Shown here piece after piece: positions 10,889 to 20,291 of a stretch of 64,000 bases of DNA (position 1 is the first letter of the stretch; every line of letters begins with the position of its first letter). The stretch comes from Syntrophomonadaceae bacterium (GTDB taxonomy: Bacteria > Bacillota > Dethiobacteria > DTU022): the NCBI GenBank assembly GCA_007121075.1, contig SKMK01000016.1, positions 1 to 64,000 of the forward strand, given 5' to 3'. Both the position numbers and the translations under genes were made by a program. The notes under the pieces are model-generated. The model did no database searches, was not told where the DNA came from, and was given only the letters and a program-made list of their open reading frames with translations.

Positions 10889-11641
10889 TTGTATAATACC
10901 CTGTTGTACATCACTTACGATGGTACGAATTACAGCGGCTTCCAGGTTCAGGAAAATGCACCTACGATCCAGGAAGCTGTTGAACGGGCGCTTAGTATAA
11001 TCTATAAACAACCGGTGCGGATAACCGGTGCGGGCCGAACCGATGCCGGAGTCCATGCCCGCGGCCAGGCAGCAAACTTCATGGCGCCTTTTCTTATTTC
11101 AGAAAACAAGCTCCCCAGCGCCGTTAATGCCCTCCTACCCCCTGATATTGTGATAACCGGAGCCCGAAAGGTTGGCGCAGAGTTTCATGCCCGTTTCGAT
11201 GCCCGGCGTAAACTGTATAGCTATACCATTGACAGGGCCCTTTTCCCCCAGGTTTTAAAACGTTTTTACTGCTGGCATTTGCCCGAAAAGCTGGACCTTG
11301 ACTTGATGGTAAAAGCTGCATCGAGGTTTGAAGGGACTCATGATTTTAAGGCTTTTCAAGTATCGGGAAGCAAGGTGACCGATACACAGCGGTCACTGTA
11401 CAGGGTTGAACTTGAAAACCGGCTGGAAGAACAGTTGTTGACGATTTATTTTGAAGGAAACGGATTTTTATACCGTATGGCCAGGCTGATCACCGGTTCG
11501 CTGGTCCGGGCCGGCAGGGGAAGGCTGAACCTGGCTGAAATTGATAATGCCCTGCGGGGTGAAAATAATGCTGCGGTCGGGCCTACATCTCCTGCAGCCG
11601 GACTCTGCCTGGAAAAGATCTACTATGATCATGATTCATAA
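10889..11641 (+). CDS. truA: tRNA pseudouridine(38-40) synthase TruA
   Basis: LLYITYDGTNYSGFQVQENAPTIQEAVE..., GAGRTDAGVHARGQAANF; TTG start at 10889 with AAGGAG 9 nt upstream fits better than ORF start 10760. Confidence 0.93.
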   Translation: MYNTLLYITYDGTNYSGFQVQENAPTIQEAVERALSIIYKQPVRITGAGRTDAGVHARGQAANFMAPFLISENKLPSAVNALLPPDIVITGARKVGAEFHARFDARRKLYSYTIDRALFPQVLKRFYCWHLPEKLDLDLMVKAASRFEGTHDFKAFQVSGSKVTDTQRSLYRVELENRLEEQLLTIYFEGNGFLYRMARLITGSLVRAGRGRLNLAEIDNALRGENNAAVGPTSPAAGLCLEKIYYDHDS

Positions 11642-11704
11642 ACCAGGGAAAAGGCATGCCTAAAAAATTTTTAGCCGATAGTTCCCGTAACCGGGGTTTT
11701 AAGC

Positions 11705-11733
11705 TTGACAGGGCAGGGCCTGTATATTAAAAT
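11705..11733 (+). promoter_or_regulatory. Sigma-A type promoter for rplM-rpsI
   Basis: TTGACA (11705-11710), 17-nt spacer, TAAAAT (11728-11733). Confidence 0.7.
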
Positions 11734-11777
11734 GTAGGTTGTGGCTTGACTGGAAGAGGTTAAAGGAGAGAGTGGAA

Positions 11778-12245
11778 ATGCGCACTACATACATGGCAAA
11801 ACCAAGTGAAATTAAACGAAACTGGTATATTATCGACGCATCGAGACGCCCCCTGGGCAGGGTTGCCACAGATGCGGCAAGACTACTTAGAGGCAAACAC
11901 AAGCCGGAATATACTCCTCACCTGGATACCGGGGACCATGTCATTATCATTAATGCTGAAAAAGTGGTCCTTACAGGGCGTAAGCCGGCCCAAAAATTTT
12001 ATTACCGTCACTCCGGGTATCCCGGAGGCCTGAGAAAAGTTGATTACGCTACAATATTGGATAAAAAACCGGATAAGGCCGTTTATATGGCTGTCCGGGG
12101 CATGCTGCCACACAACCGCCTGGGGCGGGCAATGTTAAAAAAGCTGCGTGTATACAGGGATGACCAGCACCCTCACCAGGCCCAGCAACCGCAGGTCCTG
12201 GGAGAAGGACCGGATGATAAGAAGGAAGGGGGCCCTGACTCTTGA
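11778..12245 (+). CDS. rplM: 50S ribosomal protein L13
   Basis: [55 protein letters not shown]. Confidence 0.96.
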   Translation: MRTTYMAKPSEIKRNWYIIDASRRPLGRVATDAARLLRGKHKPEYTPHLDTGDHVIIINAEKVVLTGRKPAQKFYYRHSGYPGGLRKVDYATILDKKPDKAVYMAVRGMLPHNRLGRAMLKKLRVYRDDQHPHQAQQPQVLGEGPDDKKEGGPDS

Positions 12246-12634
12246 GCGAAGTTCTATATATAGGTACGGGACGCCGTAAGGAGTCTGTAGCAAGAGTTCG
12301 TTTAGTACCCGGCGGTGGAAGGATTGTCATTAACGGGAAGGAAATGGACGATTATTTTGGGTTGGAAACATTGAAACTGATTGTCAGACAGCCACTGGTG
12401 GCTACTGAAACCGATGGCACTTTCGATGTAATCACCAAAGTCGAAGGTGGAGGCTTTTCCGGCCAGGCCGGGGCAATCAGGCATGGGATCGCCCGCGCCC
12501 TGCTGCAGGCCGATGACAGCTACAGGTCGACATTAAAGAAGAACGGTTTTTTAACCCGGGATCCGCGTATGAAAGAACGGAAAAAGTACGGTTTGAAAAA
12601 AGCCCGCCGCGCTCCACAATTCTCCAAGCGGTAA
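12242..12634 (+). CDS. rpsI: 30S ribosomal protein S9
   Basis: [27 protein letters not shown]...[19 protein letters not shown] start. Confidence 0.97.
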   Translation: MSEVLYIGTGRRKESVARVRLVPGGGRIVINGKEMDDYFGLETLKLIVRQPLVATETDGTFDVITKVEGGGFSGQAGAIRHGIARALLQADDSYRSTLKKNGFLTRDPRMKERKKYGLKKARRAPQFSKR

Positions 12635-12664
12635 AGGTAGCCTGAAATCATACGACATAAACTT

Positions 12665-12690
12665 AGCCCGATGCTTGCATCGGGCTTTAA
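12665..12690 (+). terminator. Intrinsic terminator after rpsI
   Basis: AGCCCGATGC-TT-GCATCGGGCT followed by TTAATT. Confidence 0.8.
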
Positions 12691-12790
12691 TTATGTATTT
12701 AATCTTATATCGGGGAAAATTTTGCAAGAAAAGATGATTGCAGTATTTAAGCATTAATTTGAAACGTAGAAGCTAAAAACGCATTTAAAC

Positions 12791-13312
12791 TTATTTTATC
12801 CCCCTCGTTTGAATGTAGTAATCAAGCTTGTTATTCAGCATTTCCCACTCTTTTTGGCTGTTTGCCAGGTCGGAATTATCCAGGTCTTTAATAACTTTCC
12901 CGGGAAGGCCCAGGACCATTTTTTTTGAAGGGATTTCTTTGTTTGGAGCAACCAGGGCACCGGCCCCGATGATAGTATGGTCGCCAACATCTGCATTATC
13001 CAAAACTTTGGCCCCGATTCCAATAACGCAGTTTTTGCCGATTGAAGCTCCGTGAACTATGGCTCCGTGGCTGATGATAGAAGCGCTCCGGATATTCAAA
13101 GAACTCCCTTTACCGGGTTCAATGATGGCATTTTCCAGGACCATTACCCCTTCTTCAAGGACTACTTTTCCTTCGTCGGCCCTGATTACCACTCCAGGCC
13201 AGATCCCCACCCCTTCTTCAAGGACAATATCTCCGATCAGTATTGCCGTGGGGTCTATATAAACTCTTTTGCCGATTAGCGGTTTTTTCCCATTGTATTC
13301 TACCAGGTTCAA
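12791..13312 (-). CDS. Gamma-carbonic-anhydrase-like left-handed beta-helix protein
   Basis: Hexapeptide repeats: VYIDPTAILIGDIVLEEGVGIWPGVVIRADEGKV, IGAGALVAPNKEIPSKKMVLGLPGKVIK. Confidence 0.85.
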   Translation of the reverse strand: MNLVEYNGKKPLIGKRVYIDPTAILIGDIVLEEGVGIWPGVVIRADEGKVVLEEGVMVLENAIIEPGKGSSLNIRSASIISHGAIVHGASIGKNCVIGIGAKVLDNADVGDHTIIGAGALVAPNKEIPSKKMVLGLPGKVIKDLDNSDLANSQKEWEMLNNKLDYYIQTRGIK

Positions 13313-13778
13313 TTAAATCACTCCTGTCTTTGTGATCAGTTTCCCGGGATTAACCTAAAACCTAATGTTTCTTCCGGGTTACCTCTTAAAGTTTCGGAAA
13401 CCTTTATTGTTATATTATCATAAACCTGGAGCGGTGATAACATTCTGTTTTTGATCCAGTTGAACGATGTTTTTCACTCCTGTGCCTTCTTACTTCATGG
13501 AGTGCCTTCTTTTTGTAAGGAGAAATATTGTTAAGAACATCGTTAATCCGGATAACAATCAATTAAAGAAGAGATCAGTTTTGTCCTAAATAGTATGGAC
13601 AAATGAGCTAATTAATACTACACTAATTTAAAACCCTGCTCAGCGAGTGGTTATTCTTTTCCGTTAAAGGGCTGGTATAATGGGAATTGAAACTTAAATT
13701 CGAAGAGGAATTGCTCTTAAAACGAAGCAGGAGTTATGAAAGCTGCCCGGATCAGCTTTATCGGGGTTTCTTGATCAG

Positions 13779-13807
13779 TTGTCAAACCGGTCGATCTAAA
13801 TTATAAT
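13779..13807 (+). promoter_or_regulatory. Sigma-A type promoter upstream of the GGGPS-like gene
   Basis: TTGTCA, 17-nt spacer, TATAAT (13802-13807). Confidence 0.6.
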
Positions 13808-13901
13808 AAGCTTAGGATAGTAAATCTCTTTCAATAATAGCGCGAGCGAGTAACAGGGGTAAAATGTTCGATTAAAGTTTTTTTAAAAGAAGGTAATAAC
13901 A

Positions 13902-14636
13902 ATGAAAGTTCAAAAATACATTGAACAAAAACTTGAGCAGGGCGCTGTCCATATCACCCTGATCGATCCTTCCCGCCAGGTGCCTGAAGCAGCCGGCAGG
14001 CTGGCCGAAACGGCTCAGGATGTAGGAAGTGATTTGATTTTTGTTGGTGGCTCCTCCGGGGTTACCCAGCGGGCCCTGACCGAAACCGCGGAAGTTGTCA
14101 AGGAGAGGGCTTCTATACCGGTACTTTTCTTTCCCACCGGTACTGAGTCGATCTGCCTTAACCTTGATGCTTTTCTAATGCTCAGCCTTCTGAATTCGCG
14201 AAACTCCAAATTTATTAGCGGGACCCAGTCAAAAGTTTCGTCGGTTTTGAAACGGTTGGATGTGGAAGTCCTGTCGATCGGATATATCATGGTTGAGCCC
14301 GGTATGAAATTGGGTGAGATCGGAGAAGCCGACCTGGTGGCCCGCGATAACTTCTGGCAGGCAATCGGCTATGCCCTTACAGCCCAGTACATGGGCATGA
14401 GCTATGTTTTCCTCGAAGCCGGAAATGGAGCGGCTCAGCCGGTACCGGCCGGTATGATCAGGGCGGTTAAGCGGGAAATCACCGTGCCCCTGATTGTGGG
14501 CGGCGGTATCCGGACGGCTATCGATGCCCGCCGGGTTCGCCAGGCCGGGGCCGATATTGTTGTGACCGGCACTGTCATTGAAACGGCGGGTTACCGCGAG
14601 AGGCTGCGCTCAATATTGAGCGCCCTTAAGGAATAA
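13902..14636 (+). CDS. Geranylgeranylglyceryl phosphate synthase-like protein (archaeal group II type)
   Basis: HITLIDPSRQVPEAAGRLAETAQDVGSDLIFVGGSSGVT, LSLLNSRNSKFISGTQ, GYIMVEPGMKLGEIG, FLEAGNGAAQPVP, IVGGGIRTAIDARRVRQAGADIVVTGTVIE. Confidence 0.85.
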   Translation: MKVQKYIEQKLEQGAVHITLIDPSRQVPEAAGRLAETAQDVGSDLIFVGGSSGVTQRALTETAEVVKERASIPVLFFPTGTESICLNLDAFLMLSLLNSRNSKFISGTQSKVSSVLKRLDVEVLSIGYIMVEPGMKLGEIGEADLVARDNFWQAIGYALTAQYMGMSYVFLEAGNGAAQPVPAGMIRAVKREITVPLIVGGGIRTAIDARRVRQAGADIVVTGTVIETAGYRERLRSILSALKE

Positions 14637-14671
14637 CATGGTCAGCTAAGAACTATTCTTAAGAAAACATT

Positions 14672-14698
14672 AAAACCCGGTCTTAGGCCGGGTTTTTT
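14672..14698 (+). terminator. Intrinsic terminator after GGGPS-like gene
   Basis: ACCCGG-tcttagG-CCGGGT followed by TTTTT. Confidence 0.7.
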
Positions 14699-15167
14699 GG
14701 TTAATATTTTTGATGCTGCTCCTATGCCCTGGCTGCATTTTGGACAAGGAAAATAACGCAAGAGCGGTTGCAATGGTCGATGCAGCACAAGTTGTGGCGG
14801 GTTGGCATGCATGGAAGCAGGCCGCGAGGATTTGCCATAGATGGCTAATTCTGAAGATAATAAAGCGAAGGTCTGCAGCTGAGTCGATGCCATTCTATGT
14901 AATTTTATCTTGCCGAACGCACCAGCGATTAGACGTCACCAGTCCAGAAAGTAGCGAGGCTGAGACATAATAAAAGGGCATCCGGCCTCATCTTTGCAAG
15001 TAAATAAGTCATAATGATGATAGGGCTTGTCATCAAGAGCACACACAAAGGAAGCCGGCACGCTGGGTTATAACACTACTCGTGTCGGAATAGATGTCAA
15101 TAAAGCAAGGATTTCTGTATCGATAGCTGAGTAGGGTAGTGATGATCCGCTAAGCTTAAATTTAAGT

Positions 15168-16082
15168 TTACCGGGCACACTCCCCGCCTCTGCCGCTTAC
15201 TGTTTCCAGGGCGTGGTCGAGCACCGGTGCAATAACGGCCAGGCATTCGGCCACTGCTTTCGGGCTGCCGGGCAGGTTTACGATCAGGGTAGAACCGCTG
15301 ATGCCGGCCACTCCCCTGGAAAGCATGGCCTTGGGCGTAGCCGCTGCTGTTTCGCGGCGGATAGCCTCTGCGATGCCGGGTACTTCCCGATCAATTACTT
15401 CAAGGGTGGCTTCGGGAGTAACATCTCGGGGGCTTAAGCCAGTCCCTCCGGTGGTAATTATTGCATCCACTTCACTTGAAAGCAGCTCCCGCATTTTGGC
15501 GGCCAGGGTGGCCTGTTCATCCGGCACAATGGCTGTCTCGGTAACATCGCCCCAGGGCAGCAGCAGGTTTTGCAGGGCCGGTCCGCTGGTATCTTCCCGT
15601 TCACCTACGGCCCCCTTGTCGCTGGCAGTTATAACGCCGAAACGATATGAAGTTTTAAGCTCCAGCTTGTCGCCTACTTCTATTTTACCCTCCCGGAGCA
15701 CTTCGGCAAAAATTCCTTCCCGGGGCATAACGCAGTCACCGGCCTGGTAATAAATGGCGCAACGGTTGTGGCATTCTTTTCCGATCTGAGTGACCCGCAG
15801 AACCGCTTCAGGGCCGGCCTGCAGCCTGGCCCCCACAGGCAGGTTGACCAGATCGATTCCCCGTGTGGTCAGATTTTCGGCAAAATCACCGGGGCCAATA
15901 TCCAGACCCTGGGCGGTCATTTTGGCAATACTTTCTTCGGCTAAAAGGCTGACCTGGCGGTGAGCAAAGCCGGCATGAGCATCATATTCCAGCCCCCTGT
16001 CTTTAATCAAACGACTTTTTCCCACATTTTTCTTACGCTGCCCTTTGTCCGGGCTGGTGCATACGGCTACTATTTCAGGCAT
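15168..16082 (-). CDS. MOSC domain / MogA-type molybdopterin adenylyltransferase fusion
   Basis: N-terminal MOSC (GLEYDAHAGFAHRQVSLL, PGDFAENLTTRGIDL, IGKECHNRCAIY) then MogA (FGVITASDKGAVGEREDTSGP, DAIITTGGTGLSPRDVTPEAT). Confidence 0.9.
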   Translation of the reverse strand: MPEIVAVCTSPDKGQRKKNVGKSRLIKDRGLEYDAHAGFAHRQVSLLAEESIAKMTAQGLDIGPGDFAENLTTRGIDLVNLPVGARLQAGPEAVLRVTQIGKECHNRCAIYYQAGDCVMPREGIFAEVLREGKIEVGDKLELKTSYRFGVITASDKGAVGEREDTSGPALQNLLLPWGDVTETAIVPDEQATLAAKMRELLSSEVDAIITTGGTGLSPRDVTPEATLEVIDREVPGIAEAIRRETAAATPKAMLSRGVAGISGSTLIVNLPGSPKAVAECLAVIAPVLDHALETVSGRGGECAR

Positions 16083-17152
16083 TATTCCTGCTCGCGGCAG
16101 TAATGGCCGGAGCGCCCTCCTTTCTTTTCGATCAGGCGGATATTTTGAATGGTCATGTTTTTATCGATTGCTTTGCACATGTCATAAATGGTCAGGGCGG
16201 CTGCGCTGACACCGGTCAGAGCCTCCATTTCCACTCCGGTCTGGCCGGTCAACTTAACCCTGACTCCCACTTCGATCCTGGCCGGATCTGCTTTTACCGG
16301 TTCAAAGTCGACTTCAACCCCTGAAATACCCAGGGGATGGGCCATCGGGATCAACCGGCCGGTTTCTTTGACCGCCATTACGGCGGCCACCTGGGCTACC
16401 CCGAGTACATCGCCTTTGGCCAGACTTCCTTCGAGAACCCGGTCCAGGGTATCCGGGGCCATGGTTATTTCGCCCCGGGCATAGGCTTCGCGGCTGGTAT
16501 GTTCTTTGTCTGACACATCAACTATCCTGGGCCGCCCGGACTGGTCGAAATGGGTAAAACCGCCACCACTTTCCTGATCCCCGTCATTGTTCCCAAAATG
16601 GCTTGCCCCTTCTGCCGAACCATTTTTTATAGTGGGAGAAAGGAAGCGGTTGCAAATAAAATTTGCCAGGGCGGCCGGATCATTAATATCAATTACCGGC
16701 ACCTCAAGATTAAGATTGCTGCTATCGGAGATAACGGCGACTGTGTTGGGCAGTAACAGCGGTTCGGGGTTAAGATCGCTCCGCACAACTTCAATCTTAG
16801 GATTTTTAGTTTTTTTGTTCCCTTCAATTATGACCAGGTCCAGGCCCTGTAAAAATTCGGCTGCGGCTTCGTTTCCACTTTTACCCCGGCCCGTACCAAT
16901 TAAAAGGTATTTCCCCGGGGTGGTGAAGCCTGCCACATCGGCACCGGCTTCAGCAAAGCGCCAGCTGTCTTTGCCCGGCAGGTCAAGGTCATAATGTTTA
17001 AGGTTGCCCTTGAGGACAGCTATTTTTAGGCCGCGCTGTTTTAGCTCCGGCACCAGGTTTTCCAGGATAGTTGTTTTACCCGTCTTGGACCGGGAAGCAA
17101 CAAGGTGAATTATTACCGGCGGCAAGTCCTCACCTCCAATTCCATTATTCAA
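16082..17152 (-). CDS. MobB / MoaC (cyclic pyranopterin monophosphate synthase) fusion
   Basis: N-terminal MobB P-loop (HLVASRSKTGKTTILENLVPELKQRG) then MoaC (RIVDVSDKEHTSREAYARGEITM, GRLIPMAHPLGISGVEV, GVEMEALTGVSAAALTIYDMCKA). Confidence 0.92.
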   Translation of the reverse strand: MNNGIGGEDLPPVIIHLVASRSKTGKTTILENLVPELKQRGLKIAVLKGNLKHYDLDLPGKDSWRFAEAGADVAGFTTPGKYLLIGTGRGKSGNEAAAEFLQGLDLVIIEGNKKTKNPKIEVVRSDLNPEPLLLPNTVAVISDSSNLNLEVPVIDINDPAALANFICNRFLSPTIKNGSAEGASHFGNNDGDQESGGGFTHFDQSGRPRIVDVSDKEHTSREAYARGEITMAPDTLDRVLEGSLAKGDVLGVAQVAAVMAVKETGRLIPMAHPLGISGVEVDFEPVKADPARIEVGVRVKLTGQTGVEMEALTGVSAAALTIYDMCKAIDKNMTIQNIRLIEKKGGRSGHYCREQE

Positions 17153-17204
17153 TTAAAAAACTTGTTTCTATTTCTCTTTATTTGCAACATCTCTTTAAAA
17201 ATTT

Positions 17205-18200
17205 TTATCCCCCGGTTTTGGACATGCCCCGCATTGCCCCGGGGTTGATTGTACGGCAACTGCCGTCGGCAGCCATCTGGTGTTCGACCGGTTTGCCGCC
17301 CAGCACTTCCCTGATCAGCCCCTGCAATGCTTTTTTGTCGTCTAAAACCGGCTGCACGGGCTTTTCGTCCTGCCAGTAAAGGCAGGCCTTTAGCGAGCCT
17401 TCAGCTGTCAGGCGGAGGCGGTTGCAGGTATCGCAGAAATGCTTGCTGATCGGGTGAATCAGGCCAATTGTCCCCTTACCCCCGGGGATGCTGTATGATT
17501 CAGCCGGGCCGGCTCCTCCCGGCAGGGGCACCGGGGTTAAAGGCAGGCCGGCTTTCTTTGCCGTTTTTTCGATAAAGCTGAGGGGCAGGTAATGACTACT
17601 GTAGCCCTGGTCATGATCGCCGATCTGCATATATTCGATGAAGCGAATATGCAGCGGTTTTTCCCGGACCAGCTGCAGGAAATCTATAACTTCATCGTCG
17701 TTTACTCCTTTCATCAGGACGGTGTTCAGTTTAACCGGGTGCAGATTGTAGTGCAGGGCGGTTTCAATGCCTTTCATAGCTTCTTCAAACTTTCCGCAGC
17801 GGGTAATTTGCCGGTATTTATCTGCATTTAAAGTGTCAAGGCTGATATTGACCCGGTTCAGACCAGCATTTTTAAGTGCTTCCGCATAGCGAGGCAAGAG
17901 GGTCCCATTGGTAGTCATAGCCAGGTCTTTAATTCCCGGAACGGCGGTAATCATCCGGATCAGCTCGACCAGGTCTTTGCGGACCAGGGGTTCTCCTCCC
18001 GTGATCCTGATTTTGCTGATTCCCAGCTCTGCGCCGGCGGAAACAACTTTCATGATTTCCTCGTAGCTCAAAATGGCATCATGCGAGGTTTGTTCGATCC
18101 CGTCGTCTCCCATACAATACACACAGCGCAAATTACAGCGGTCGGTGACCGAGATCCTCAGGTAATCATGCATCCTTCCCTGACTGTCTTTTAATGTCAT
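17205..18200 (-). CDS. moaA: GTP 3',8-cyclase MoaA
   Basis: LRISVTDRCNLRCVYCM radical SAM motif; ISKHFCDTCNRLRLTAEGSLKACLY; CGxxxx: HQMAADG, MRGMSKTGG C-terminus (GG tail). Confidence 0.95.
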   Translation of the reverse strand: MTLKDSQGRMHDYLRISVTDRCNLRCVYCMGDDGIEQTSHDAILSYEEIMKVVSAGAELGISKIRITGGEPLVRKDLVELIRMITAVPGIKDLAMTTNGTLLPRYAEALKNAGLNRVNISLDTLNADKYRQITRCGKFEEAMKGIETALHYNLHPVKLNTVLMKGVNDDEVIDFLQLVREKPLHIRFIEYMQIGDHDQGYSSHYLPLSFIEKTAKKAGLPLTPVPLPGGAGPAESYSIPGGKGTIGLIHPISKHFCDTCNRLRLTAEGSLKACLYWQDEKPVQPVLDDKKALQGLIREVLGGKPVEHQMAADGSCRTINPGAMRGMSKTGG

Positions 18201-18362
18201 AGTCTGTGGAGCTCCTTTGCTGCAATTTTTCTATTTGCTCTATTACCAGATCATTATATTTTGAACAGAAAAATTTAATCAGTTTAGTCAAAAAATAATG
18301 GCATGGGGATTTTAATGGTCATGGCAAGCTCTACCCTTTTCAGAGCTGCCAAAATATTTAAC

Positions 18363-20270
18363 TCAATACGCTTTTCCCATACTCTTACCGGCATCCCTCA
18401 TACTATACCCCCCCATGGATTCAGCTTCTTCCTGGAAATGGGGGTCGGTTATTATTTCAAAAAGGGCTTCCGCTTCCTGGCTGTTGTAAAATGAGCTGTT
18501 CATCAAAAGGTCGTACCTTTCTTCGACCAGGGGAATAAAATCAAGGTCAAAAGCCCTGGCAGCGGGCAAAATGCCCAGGCCTACCCGGGCGGTTCCGGCT
18601 GCTACCGCGGCTGCTACGTTTAAATGGGTGTGTTCTTCACGTTCATAACCGTAAATCCGGTTCGGTGAAAGACCCTCCTCGCGGAGCAGGTGATCGAAAA
18701 GAATCCGGGTTCCGGCTCCCTTCTGGCGGTTAATAAAGTTGACCCCTGACTCGTCCAGGTCGCCGACCGTTTCAATGCCGTCGGGGTTGCCCCGGGGCAC
18801 TATCCAGCCCTGCATCCGGTAAGCCAGGTTGACCAGGTGCATATCTGCCCGGGGCATCATTTTTTCGACATAAGGCCAGTTGTAATCCTTACTTTCAGGG
18901 TCAAACAGGTGCACACCGGCCAGGTGGGCCTGTCCTCTCCCCACGGCGGTAATTCCACCCATGCTGCCCAGGTGGGCCGAGGAGAGGCTTAAATAGGGGT
19001 TGCGTTCTTTTAGGGCCGAGGCCAGCAGGTCCAAGATCAGGTCATGGCTACCGGCAGCCAGCAAATTATGCCGCAGCTCAGCTTCGGGGCGGTAGAGTTC
19101 TATTTCCACTGTTTCATCCTGTTCATAGCCAAGTGAGTTGGCCGGCACAACCAGCAAGCCGTCGGCACGGACCAGGGACATGGTAACTCCCGCTCCCCTG
19201 GTCAGGGGGTTGGCAATGTAGCGGTCTTCTACGAAACCCACCGACATCCTAACGAACTCTTCTACACCTAACTCTGAAACAACCCTTCGTCCCAGGGTAA
19301 CCTTAAGCTTGTCCCTTTCCGGCAGGGGCAGGCCAAAGCAGCGGTAAATCAGGGGCCGGGCAAACCACTCCAGGCTCATGTAGGCGGAAACCGGGTAACC
19401 GGGCAAGCCAATCACCGGTTTTCCCTCGATCTTTCCAAGGATAGTCGGCTTTCCGGGCCGGGTGGCTACGCCGTGCAAAAAAGGCTCTCCCAGCTCTTCA
19501 ATGGCTGCATAAGTAAAATCTTTATCTCCAGCCGATGATCCGGCATTGATTATGATCAAATCATATTCTTTTACAGCGCCAAGCAGGGTTTCCCTGATCC
19601 GTTCAGGATCATCGGGCACGCTTGGCTTAACATCCGGGTGCGCCCCCCACTGCTTCAGATATGAAGCAATAACGGTGCTGTTGAAGTCGGGGATGCTTCC
19701 TTTTTTACGTTCTTCCCCGGGATCGATTATTTCCGATCCGCTGGGAATAACTGCCACCCGGGGGGCTTTAAGGGTGTCGATTTCAGTGACCCCCCCGGCC
19801 AGGAGCGCTCCCAGGTCCTGGGGACGGAGGCGGTGCCGGGAAGGGATAATCAGCTCACCGGCCACCACGTCTTCGCCGACGGAGCGGACATGCTGCCATG
19901 GTGTGGCCGGGGCCAGGATTTCCGCTCGCCCGTCCTGGTGGAACTGCACATCTTCCACCTTGATAACAGCATCAAATTCGGCAGATAGAGGTTCACCGGT
20001 GTTGATGTTTTGGTAATCCTGTTCCGGTTTGAGCAGCAGGGGAGCCTGATCGGAAGCTCCAAAAGTTTTTTGGGAGTGCACTGCTATTCCGTCCATTGCC
20101 GCGGCATGGTAGCTGGGCATCGAATAGCGGGCAAAAACAGCCCTTGAGGTCACCCGGTCCAATGCTTCGTCTACAGTGGTCTTCTCAGTGCGTTGTAGCA
20201 TTTCTACCCCGATCAAGAATTTTTCCAATGCTTCCCGCCGGGGGGTATTGCTTAAATATACTTTGCGCAA
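18363..20270 (-). CDS. MoeA-type molybdopterin molybdotransferase fused to C-terminal periplasmic-binding-protein-like domain
   Basis: MoeA: SMPSYHAAAMDGIAV, INAGSSAGDKDFTY, RPGKPTILGKIEGKPVIGLPGYPVSAY; C-terminal ~210 aa PBP-like domain (GSHDLILDLLASAL..., INRQKGAGTRILFDHLL). Confidence 0.92.
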   Translation of the reverse strand: MRKVYLSNTPRREALEKFLIGVEMLQRTEKTTVDEALDRVTSRAVFARYSMPSYHAAAMDGIAVHSQKTFGASDQAPLLLKPEQDYQNINTGEPLSAEFDAVIKVEDVQFHQDGRAEILAPATPWQHVRSVGEDVVAGELIIPSRHRLRPQDLGALLAGGVTEIDTLKAPRVAVIPSGSEIIDPGEERKKGSIPDFNSTVIASYLKQWGAHPDVKPSVPDDPERIRETLLGAVKEYDLIIINAGSSAGDKDFTYAAIEELGEPFLHGVATRPGKPTILGKIEGKPVIGLPGYPVSAYMSLEWFARPLIYRCFGLPLPERDKLKVTLGRRVVSELGVEEFVRMSVGFVEDRYIANPLTRGAGVTMSLVRADGLLVVPANSLGYEQDETVEIELYRPEAELRHNLLAAGSHDLILDLLASALKERNPYLSLSSAHLGSMGGITAVGRGQAHLAGVHLFDPESKDYNWPYVEKMMPRADMHLVNLAYRMQGWIVPRGNPDGIETVGDLDESGVNFINRQKGAGTRILFDHLLREEGLSPNRIYGYEREEHTHLNVAAAVAAGTARVGLGILPAARAFDLDFIPLVEERYDLLMNSSFYNSQEAEALFEIITDPHFQEEAESMGGYSMRDAGKSMGKAY

Positions 20271-20291
20271 AAGGCACCTCCATCAACCTGA

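Noticed and set aside
14710-14970. 86-aa ORF between GGGPS and Moco operon
   Set aside because: No SD, no plausible domain, cysteine/arginine-rich random-like composition; region treated as noncoding or decayed
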